This document shows, piece by piece, positions 1-6,088 of a stretch of DNA of 8,853 nucleotides. A model generated the notes under the pieces. That model was not told the DNA's origin. It did no database searches and saw nothing but the letters and a program-made list of their open reading frames with translations. The translations under genes and the position numbers were made by a program. Numbering within the stretch: position 1 is the stretch's first letter; every line of letters begins with the position of its first letter. Origin of the DNA: Bryobacterales bacterium (GTDB taxonomy: Bacteria > Acidobacteriota > Terriglobia > Bryobacterales > Bryobacteraceae). Where the stretch lies: positions 22,694 to 31,546 of the forward strand of contig DOZZ01000252.1 of NCBI GenBank assembly GCA_003517725.1, in the 5' to 3' direction.

Positions 1-1419
1 GCCAGTTATCTGCTGGGCGACAGCGTGCTTCAGTTTTCCACTGTAATCGGCAGTTATCTTTTTGCGATGGGCATTGGAAGTTACCTATCGCGTTTCCTGA
101 ATCGTGGCTTAGTGGCCCGCTTCATCTCGGTGGAACTGATGGTGGGTCTGGTGGGCGGCTTTTCGTCGTCGGTGCTGTTTTTGGCGTTTGCCTGGACCCA
201 GAGTTTCCGGCTCGTGTTGTATCTGGTGGTGGTCGCGATCGGCGTGCTGGTGGGGCTCGAGATTCCGCTGCTGATGCGCATTTTGAAACATCGCCTGGAA
301 TTCCGAGAGCTGGTGGCCCATGTGCTCACCTTCGATTACCTCGGCGCGCTGGGGGCATCTCTACTGTTCCCCCTGCTGTTAGTCCCGCACCTGGGCATGG
401 TGCGATCGGCGCTCTTATTCGGAATCGTCAACGCGGGGGTGGCGCTGTGGTCCACATTTCTGTTTCGGGCCGAGCTACAACGGCCGGCTCTGCTGCGCGC
501 CGGGTGCGTCGCGGTCCTGCTTGCACTGGCCTGCGGCATGGCGGGCGCGAACTGGATTTCCGCGGCGGCGGATAACCAGCTTTTTGCGGATCAGGTGATC
601 TTTTCGAAGCAGACGCGCTACCAACGAATCGTCCTCACGCGTTGGAAAGACGACCTGCGCCTGTTCCTGAATTCGCATCTGCAATTCAGCTCCCGGGACG
701 AATACCGTTATCACGAAGCGCTGGTACACCCAGGTCTTTCGTCCCTTCCGAATGCCCGCCGCGTGCTGGTGCTCGGCGGCGGTGACGGGCTTGCCGTGCG
801 CGAAATTTTGAAGTATCCCGCCATCGAGTCCGTAACGCTGGTGGATCTGGACCCGGAGATGACCAAGCTATTTTCGACCAACACGATGCTCACCGGCTTA
901 AACCGCAACTCGCTGACCAACGCGCGGGTGCACGTGCTGAACGCCGATGCGTTTGTGTGGCTCGATGAACATCCGGACATGTTTGACTTTATCGTGGTTG
1001 ACTTTCCCGACCCGACGAATTACTCGCTTGGAAAGCTGTATACGACGGCGTTTTACCGTCTTCTGGGCAGGCACTTGACCGCGCGAGGGTTAGCCGTGAT
1101 TCAGAGCACGTCGCCCATGTTCGCGCGGCAATCCTTCTGGTGCATTGAGACGACCCTGAAGCAGGCGGGCCTGCGCACATGGCCGTATCACGCGTATGTG
1201 CCATCGTTCGGCGAATGGGGTTACACACTGGCCGGATTGGAGCCCTGGGCTCCGCCTTCAGTTCTGCCGGCTGGGCTCCGGTTTCTGTCCGCGCGAACGG
1301 TCCCCCTTATGTTTGAGTTCCCGCAGGACATGCAGCCGGTGGCAGCGGAGCCGAATCGATTGAACGACCAGGTGCTGGTGCGCTACTACGAACGCGACTG
1401 GCATGACATCGCGCATTGA
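1..1419 (+). CDS. Membrane-fused spermidine synthase-like protein (5' truncated by window edge)
   Basis: The frame is open from base 1, so the start lies outside the window; 472 residues are visible and probably a few tens are missing. The first ~190 in-window residues are strongly hydrophobic, with several membrane segments. They begin inside a segment reading SYLLGDSVLQFS and then FAMGIGSYLSR, which is typical of the membrane half of fused spermidine synthase homologues. From about residue 197 a cytosolic aminopropyltransferase/Rossmann methyltransferase-like domain follows. It has LNSHLQFSSRDEYRYHE, the AdoMet-type glycine loop GGGDG (259-263), the acidic VDLDPE (281-286) and VVDFPDP (332-338), whose first Asp is at the position of the catalytic acid in SpeE, then YTTAFY. 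By family it should transfer an aminopropyl group from decarboxylated AdoMet to a polyamine, but many membrane-fused members are uncharacterised and the acceptor cannot be read here. Its stop overlaps the next gene by 4 bases, implying translational coupling. Confidence 0.88.
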   Translation, partial: ASYLLGDSVLQFSTVIGSYLFAMGIGSYLSRFLNRGLVARFISVELMVGLVGGFSSSVLFLAFAWTQSFRLVLYLVVVAIGVLVGLEIPLLMRILKHRLEFRELVAHVLTFDYLGALGASLLFPLLLVPHLGMVRSALLFGIVNAGVALWSTFLFRAELQRPALLRAGCVAVLLALACGMAGANWISAAADNQLFADQVIFSKQTRYQRIVLTRWKDDLRLFLNSHLQFSSRDEYRYHEALVHPGLSSLPNARRVLVLGGGDGLAVREILKYPAIESVTLVDLDPEMTKLFSTNTMLTGLNRNSLTNARVHVLNADAFVWLDEHPDMFDFIVVDFPDPTNYSLGKLYTTAFYRLLGRHLTARGLAVIQSTSPMFARQSFWCIETTLKQAGLRTWPYHAYVPSFGEWGYTLAGLEPWAPPSVLPAGLRFLSARTVPLMFEFPQDMQPVAAEPNRLNDQVLVRYYERDWHDIAH

Positions 1420-2921
1420 CCGAACAACCAAAAGAACCCGGGGCGCCCATCGAGCGCCGTACTTTTCTGAGCGCCGCCCTCGTCGGACTTATCGGAAAGA
1501 CCGATCCTCCGATCTTGGGCGGGTTCGTGAACGACGACTTTATCCGGGGCCACCAGTTGCGCGACCGGCTCAAGTTCGCACCCCCGGAACGCACCGTCAA
1601 GATGCCCATCGTGATTGTGGGCGGCGGCATGGCCGGCCTGTGCGCGGCCTGGCAGCTCTCAAAGCGAGGCTTTCGGGATTACATCCTCCTCGAAATGGAG
1701 GGCCAGGCAGGCGGCAATTCGCGCTCGGGAAACAATGCGGTCTCGGCGTACCCTTGGGGCGCGCATTACGTTCCGGTTCCGAGTCAGAGATCGCAGCTTG
1801 TTTACGAGCTTTTCAGTGAGCTTGGGCTGGTCCACAACGGGGTATGGGACGAACGCCAGCTGTGCTTCGCGCCGCAGGAGCGGCTGTTTCTTCACGGCGA
1901 ATGGCAAGAGGGAATCGAACCGCACGATGCCTTGACGGCGCACGACCGGCAGCAGATGGAACGCTTTGGCTCCCGTATGCGGGAATTTCGCGCCACGGGT
2001 CAGTTCACCATTCCGATGGCTGCCGGCGCGCGGCCGTCGCCGCTCGACCAGATCAGCATGGCTGAATGGCTGCGGGGCGAGAAGTTCGATTCGCGCTACC
2101 TGAACTGGTATGTGAATTACGCCTGCCGGGACGATTACGGAGCGCTGGCGCAAGCCACGTCGGCATGGGCGGGAGTGCACTACTTTGCGTCGCGAGAGCC
2201 CGAAGAGAAAGGACCGCTCACGTGGCCGGAAGGCAATGGATGGCTGGTCAAGCGTCTGATCGAGCGCGTAGGGCAGCACGTTCGGACGGACTCGATGGTC
2301 CATAGCATTCGCCGGGACCGGACGCGGTGGCGCGTCGCGTGCCATGACGTGGAATACGTGGCGGAAGCCGTTATTTTTGCGGCGCCCACGTTCCTCGCGC
2401 CCTATGTTCTGGATCCCGTGCCCGCGGTTCCGAAGCGCGAATACTCTCCGTGGATGACGGCAAACCTCACCGTCGAGCGCCCGCCCAAGCAGAACGGCGC
2501 GGAAACCGCGTGGGACAACGTGATCTATGATTCGCCCGCCCTCGGCTATGTAGTGGCGACGCATCAGTCGCTGCGGACGTATGAAGAGCGCTCTGTCTGG
2601 ACTTATTACTGGTCACTCGCGGAGGGATCCCCGGCGGCCAATCGTAGGCTGCTGCTCGAGAAAGACTGGGGGTTCTGGCGCGACGCCATGCTGAACGATT
2701 TGTCGCGCGCGCACCCGGACATCCGGCGCTGCATTTCGCGAATCGACGTCATGCGATTCGGCCATGCGATGGCCCGGCCCACTCCGGGCTTCCTGGGAAT
2801 GGCGGCGCCCAAGGCAGAACGGCTCTTCTTTGCGAATTCCGACCAAAGCGGGTTCTCAATTTTCGAAGAAGCGCAGTACCGGGGCGTAATGGCCGCGGAC
2901 CATGCGCTTGCAAAAGCCTGA
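1416..2921 (+). CDS. FAD/NAD(P)-binding oxidoreductase of amine-oxidase fold with twin-arginine N-terminus
   Basis: This 501-residue flavoprotein has a dinucleotide-binding motif IVIVGGGMAG at about 65-74. The ribose-binding acid follows in LLE (93), then GGNSRSG (99-105). A C-terminal FAD-closing segment reads NSDQSGFSIFEEAQYRG, as in amine oxidase/phytoene desaturase-type enzymes. The N-terminus has ERRTFLSA (RR at 14-15) followed by a short hydrophobic stretch, resembling a Tat signal, so export or membrane attachment after folding with FAD is plausible; the hydrophobic core is weak. The start is TTG at 1416. An in-frame TGA at 1404-1406 rules out anything farther upstream, and TTG overlaps the previous stop in TTGA. 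No clear Shine-Dalgarno is visible, so translation probably depends on re-initiation. Pairing with a spermidine synthase-like gene suggests a polyamine-related substrate, but this is inference. Substrate and physiological acceptor are unknown. Confidence 0.85.
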   Translation: MTEQPKEPGAPIERRTFLSAALVGLIGKTDPPILGGFVNDDFIRGHQLRDRLKFAPPERTVKMPIVIVGGGMAGLCAAWQLSKRGFRDYILLEMEGQAGGNSRSGNNAVSAYPWGAHYVPVPSQRSQLVYELFSELGLVHNGVWDERQLCFAPQERLFLHGEWQEGIEPHDALTAHDRQQMERFGSRMREFRATGQFTIPMAAGARPSPLDQISMAEWLRGEKFDSRYLNWYVNYACRDDYGALAQATSAWAGVHYFASREPEEKGPLTWPEGNGWLVKRLIERVGQHVRTDSMVHSIRRDRTRWRVACHDVEYVAEAVIFAAPTFLAPYVLDPVPAVPKREYSPWMTANLTVERPPKQNGAETAWDNVIYDSPALGYVVATHQSLRTYEERSVWTYYWSLAEGSPAANRRLLLEKDWGFWRDAMLNDLSRAHPDIRRCISRIDVMRFGHAMARPTPGFLGMAAPKAERLFFANSDQSGFSIFEEAQYRGVMAADHALAKA

Positions 2922-2939
2922 GCAACTGGTCCCCGTGGG

Positions 2940-2971
2940 GCACGCCTTCAGCGTGCGAAGGGCTTTAGCCC
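2940..2971. repeat. Tandem palindromes (REP-like element) between convergent genes
   Basis: Two small inverted repeats lie 3 bases apart in the 82-base gap between the flavoprotein and phosphoesterase stops. The first is GCACGC-CTTCA-GCGTGC (2940-2956, 6-bp stem, 5-base loop). The second is GGGCT-TT-AGCCC (2960-2971). A CCCC-GT-GGGG inverted repeat (2931-2940) abuts them. A seven-A run (about 2989-2996 region) gives oligo-T on the minus strand, but it lies before the hairpins for minus-strand transcription, so this is not a classical intrinsic terminator. The arrangement looks like a REP/BIME-type dispersed element that may protect or terminate both convergent transcripts. Dispersion in the genome cannot be tested here. 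Confidence 0.45.
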
Positions 2972-3003
2972 GGCCATCTTCAGGGCGCAAAAAAACGCGA
3001 CGA

Positions 3004-3963
3004 TCAGGGTGCTCCCTGCAGTTCGCGCACAATCGCGGCCGCTACTTTTCGGGCCTCGTCCAGTGAGTCGGGTGGCAGACTGATGGCGCCCACGCGCGGA
3101 TGGCCGCCGCCGCCGTAGCGTTCGCAGATGGACGCCAGGTTATGCGCGGGTTCCACCGGGGCCCACGGATTCGAGCCCACCGAAATCTTGGTGCGGAAGC
3201 TGGAAGGCAGCACCGACACGGTGTAGACACTCTCGGGAAACAAATAGTACGGGATGAATTTGTTGTAGCCTTCGAGATCGCAGCCGGCCAGATCGAAAAA
3301 CACGACGTTGCCGTCCAGCCGGGCACGTTCGCGGATCAGATCGATCGAGCGGACGTGGCGTTCATAGAGTGGCCGATACAGCGCCTGCACCTCGGGCTTG
3401 GCGACGATCTGATCGAGCGGCAGGTGGCGCATCCAGCCGATCACCTGCTGTACAACGTCCGAGGCTTTGGAGCCCTCAATCACCAACGTAAGCCGCATGG
3501 CCGGCGCGCCCAGCTCGACCGCCGTGCGGGCATTTTCGTACTGCGCGCCGTCGATGATGTTGGCCCAATGCACCAGTTCGTCCAGATCCGGCGCCGTGAA
3601 GTCGAAGCGCTCGCGCGCGATGGTCGCGATGTAGCGCGTGCATGATTTAAAGCTGGTGTCGTACATCTTCTTGCCGCTGCGGTCGCGCTGAAAATGCTCA
3701 GCGTCCTCGGGCGTTAAAAACGCGCTCTGGTGATGGTCGAACCACCAGGTCAGCTTTTCGTTGCTCGAGTACTTGAAGTCGACAATGGCATTCTCGTCGC
3801 CATCGAAGAGGCTGTCCTCAAAGGTCTGCGCGGCCTTGTGAGCCATGCCGGTGTAGGCGAAGCGCGCCCCGGGGTAGAACGCCCCTTCCATGAAACGGCT
3901 GAAGAAGGCGGCAGACGCAGCGCCATCGAAACAATGATCGTGATACAGAATCCGAACCAGCAT
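3004..3963 (-). CDS. DHH/DHHA1-family phosphoesterase
   Basis: This 319-residue cytosolic protein has the DHH superfamily metal-binding motifs in order: motif I HDHCFDGAAS (8-17), motif II IVDF (Asp 62), the signature DHH (76-78) in WWFDHHQSA, and a motif IV-like Asp at IIDGAQ (138). The C-terminal DHHA1 domain carries GGGGHPRVGA (284-293), the substrate-binding glycine loop. Such proteins hydrolyse phosphodiester bonds in short oligonucleotides or cyclic dinucleotide products; the exact substrate cannot be assigned. The usual DxD of motif I reads C-F-D, so the first Asp is a Cys. The ATG at 3963 is well placed, motif I starting at residue 8 as is normal, although no strong ribosome-binding site precedes it. 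It lies 62 bases after hemA on the same strand and may be co-transcribed with it or use its own promoter. Confidence 0.87.
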   Translation of the reverse strand: MLVRILYHDHCFDGAASAAFFSRFMEGAFYPGARFAYTGMAHKAAQTFEDSLFDGDENAIVDFKYSSNEKLTWWFDHHQSAFLTPEDAEHFQRDRSGKKMYDTSFKSCTRYIATIARERFDFTAPDLDELVHWANIIDGAQYENARTAVELGAPAMRLTLVIEGSKASDVVQQVIGWMRHLPLDQIVAKPEVQALYRPLYERHVRSIDLIRERARLDGNVVFFDLAGCDLEGYNKFIPYYLFPESVYTVSVLPSSFRTKISVGSNPWAPVEPAHNLASICERYGGGGHPRVGAISLPPDSLDEARKVAAAIVRELQGAP

Positions 3964-3976
3964 GTATTGTTTGGAA

Positions 3977-3989
3977 AACCTATTAGGTT
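3977..3989. promoter_or_regulatory. Perfect palindrome upstream of DHH phosphoesterase
   Basis: AACCTA-T-TAGGTT is a perfect inverted repeat with 6-base arms and a single central base. It sits 14 bases upstream of the phosphoesterase ATG, inside the 62-base gap after hemA. It covers the position where a ribosome-binding site would lie, and no better Shine-Dalgarno is present. It could be a small operator or simply chance in a locally AT-richer stretch. Confidence 0.25.
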
Positions 3990-4025
3990 GCCTGAAGCGG
4001 CGGCTAAAAGCAACTTTTCTGGAAT

Positions 4026-5276
4026 TTAATCCCGCAGCTGGAACACTTTTCGGATGGTATCGACCACCTGGCTCTCGTCCGGCTGTCCGGAGCGGCGCCG
4101 CAATTCGGAGATCGGCCCGTGGGCGATTTTATTCACAATCGATCGCGTCATGGCTTCGAGCGTCCGCTGCTGCTCTTCGGTCAGCGGCCCCAGCTTCCGC
4201 AGCGCGCGCGCATATTCCGCGGCCCGGATGCGTTCCAGTTGTTCCTGCAGGCTGACGATCATCGGCGCGACATCCTGCACCCGCAGCCGCGCCATGGTGC
4301 GCTCGGCTTCCTGGCGCACAATCTCCTCGCCGCGCTCGGCTTCTTTCATGCGCTCGCGCAGATTGGCGCTCACGACGCCCTGCAGATCGTCGATGTCGTA
4401 TAGGAAGACGTTGTCCACCTGGTTGACGTCCGGATCGATGTTGCGCGGCACGGAGATGTCGATCAGAAACATGGGCCGGTTCTTGCGCGAAGCGATGACG
4501 CGCTGCATATCCTCTTTGCCGAGGATGAAATGCGGCGCGGCGCTCGAGACGATCAGGATGTCGATCTCGGGCAAAATCGCCAGCATGCGCGTATATTCCA
4601 CCGGCGTTCCCTGGAACAGCGCGGCCATTTCGCGCGCGCGCTCCTCGGTCCGGTTGGTCACGAAGATGTGCGAGGCGCCGCCCCGCCGCAGATGCTTCGC
4701 CGCCAGTTGCGACATCTTGCCGCTGCCCACCAGCATGATCTTGCGGCCCGCCAGAGATCCGAAGATGCGGCGTGCCAGTTCCACGGCCGCGAAGCTGATC
4801 GATACCGCCATCTGTCCGATGCCGGTCTCGGTGCGCACACGCTTGGCGCAGCCGAAGGCCCGCGTCAGCACATGTTCCAGGAGCCCGCTGACAGCGCCCT
4901 CTTTTTTGGCCGTGGCGTACGCGGCTTTCATTTGCCCCAGGATCTGCGGCTCGCCCACCACCATGGAGTCCAGGCTGGCGGCCACGCGGAACAGGTGCTC
5001 CACGGCTTCCTGCCCCTCAAGATGGTAGAAGTGTGGCCCCGTCGCCTGACTGGGGTCGATCACGCGATGGAGGGCCCCGATGGGGTCGGCGTCGTCTTCC
5101 GCGGTTAGAGCAAACTCGACGCGGTTGCACGTCGAAAGCACCAGGGCTTCGCGGATGCCTTGCTGTGCCAGCAGATGGCGCAGCACGGCGGGAACGCCGG
5201 CTTCGCCCACGGCCAGGCTCTCGCGAATTTCGACCGGGGCCGTCTTGTGGCTGACTCCGGCAACCAGCAATCGCAT
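4026..5276 (-). CDS. hemA: Glutamyl-tRNA reductase
   Basis: This enzyme reduces glutamyl-tRNA(Glu) with NADPH to glutamate-1-semialdehyde, the committed step of C5-pathway tetrapyrrole synthesis in the cytosol. At 416 residues it has normal family length. The N-terminal catalytic domain shows GVSHKTAPVEIRE (7-19) and the active-site Cys50 within LSTCNRVE. The linker has SMVVGEPQILGQMKAAY (104-120). The NADPH-binding domain has LVGSGKM (182-188), VTNRT (206-210) and DISVPRNIDP (273-282). The C-terminal dimerisation helices run from about 310 to the end and include NKIAHGPI. The reading frame extends upstream to 5483, but homology begins exactly at the ATG at 5276, which overlaps the preceding stop as TAATG, so that start is chosen. 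No Shine-Dalgarno is obvious, consistent with coupling to the hemX-like gene. hemC or hemD does not follow it; a DHH phosphoesterase does. Confidence 0.97.
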   Translation of the reverse strand: MRLLVAGVSHKTAPVEIRESLAVGEAGVPAVLRHLLAQQGIREALVLSTCNRVEFALTAEDDADPIGALHRVIDPSQATGPHFYHLEGQEAVEHLFRVAASLDSMVVGEPQILGQMKAAYATAKKEGAVSGLLEHVLTRAFGCAKRVRTETGIGQMAVSISFAAVELARRIFGSLAGRKIMLVGSGKMSQLAAKHLRRGGASHIFVTNRTEERAREMAALFQGTPVEYTRMLAILPEIDILIVSSAAPHFILGKEDMQRVIASRKNRPMFLIDISVPRNIDPDVNQVDNVFLYDIDDLQGVVSANLRERMKEAERGEEIVRQEAERTMARLRVQDVAPMIVSLQEQLERIRAAEYARALRKLGPLTEEQQRTLEAMTRSIVNKIAHGPISELRRRSGQPDESQVVDTIRKVFQLRD

Positions 5277-6088
5277 TACAGGCGCGATTCCAGTCTGACG
5301 TGCGCCGCCCACGTCAAAGCCGAGCAGCACAGGGCCGTGATGGCCAGAATCGCGGCTTTGCGCCCGCGCCACCCCGCACTGGCCCGAAAAAAGACCATCG
5401 CCAGATAGATGGCCCAGGTCACGAACGAGATGCCGATACGCGGGTCCAGAATCCAGCGCGTGCCAAGCTCCACGAAGGCCCACACGCTGCCCGCGACCAA
5501 GCCGCCGGTCATAAAGGCAAAGCCCACCGCCAGCGAGCGCGAAATCAGCTCGTCGAGAGTGGCCAGGGGCGGCAGGCGATGGCTGATGGCGCTCGGCAGC
5601 TTCTTTTTGAGCTGATGCTCCTGGAACAGATACACCACGGCCGCCACGGCGGTGAACAGCAGCGCGGCATAGGCCAGCAGCGCGCTCACAATGTGCGCCG
5701 ACAGCCAGATGCTCCGGAAGGCCGCCGAGGTCCAGGTGTCCACCGGCTTGCTGAGGGCCGCCACCATGGTCATTACAAAAACCAGTGGAAAAATGAATAC
5801 GCTCAGGCTTTCAGCGTGATAGCGGCGGCACAGCAGCAGAAACGCAACCGTGATCAGGAAAGCGCACAGCGACATCGATTCGAAGATCGAACGCACCGGC
5901 AGCCCACCCAGGTACAGCCCCTGCTCGATGATCGAGACCAGGTGGAACAGCGCTCCCAGCGAGAAGGCCGCCAGCGCGGCGCGGAACAGCCGCGAACGTT
6001 TCCGGGTAAGCAACAGGATGGCCGACGCGAGCCCCAGCGAATACAGGATCGCGGCCACGCGCAGCCATAGCACGCTGGTTTCTGTCAT
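5276..6088 (-). CDS. hemX: CcsA/HemX-like cytochrome c assembly family membrane protein
   Basis: This 270-residue polytopic membrane protein has about eight hydrophobic segments (roughly 8-27, 36-56, 68-87, 94-112, 128-152, 186-206, 217-235, 245-263). It contains family landmarks LPVRSIFESMSL (63-74), His 49, His 132 in WLSAHIVSALLAY, and a terminal His 263. The tryptophan-rich haem-handling motif of true CcsA/CcmC (WGxxWxWDP) is degenerate here, reading LGTRWILDP (208-216) with two of the three Trp replaced by Leu. That, together with the 1-base overlap with hemA, favours a HemX-type role over a dedicated cytochrome c synthetase. In Bacillus subtilis HemX lowers the cellular amount of GluTR, so post-translational control of HemA at the membrane is the likely function. 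The ATG at 6088 overlaps the upstream sensor's stop as ATGA. Confidence 0.85.
   Translation of the reverse strand: MTETSVLWLRVAAILYSLGLASAILLLTRKRSRLFRAALAAFSLGALFHLVSIIEQGLYLGGLPVRSIFESMSLCAFLITVAFLLLCRRYHAESLSVFIFPLVFVMTMVAALSKPVDTWTSAAFRSIWLSAHIVSALLAYAALLFTAVAAVVYLFQEHQLKKKLPSAISHRLPPLATLDELISRSLAVGFAFMTGGLVAGSVWAFVELGTRWILDPRIGISFVTWAIYLAMVFFRASAGWRGRKAAILAITALCCSALTWAAHVRLESRL

Noticed and set aside
1403..1819. Alternative + strand frame over the start of the flavoprotein
   Set aside because: It begins inside the upstream gene, and its Arg/Pro-rich product has no motif, whereas the overlapping frame carries the Tat-like leader and the FAD-binding glycine loop.
1659..2564. Long open frame (301 codons) antisense to the flavoprotein
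   Set aside because: It lies wholly inside a well-supported gene, its protein has no recognisable motif, and it is rich in Arg/Pro/His as expected for the complement of GC-rich coding sequence.
2931..3000. Classical intrinsic terminator for either convergent gene
   Set aside because: The oligo-A tract is on the wrong side of the hairpins for + transcription, and for minus transcription it precedes them, so no stem followed directly by a T run is formed.
4054..5028. Open frame (324 codons) antisense to hemA
   Set aside because: hemA is unambiguous. The antisense product is Ser/Arg-rich with no domain, a typical shadow of GC-rich coding DNA.
5277..5483. 69-residue N-terminal extension of hemA in the same frame
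   Set aside because: The extension overlaps the hemX-like coding region, shows no GluTR homology, and the ATG at 5276 gives the standard N-terminus with the active-site Cys at 50.
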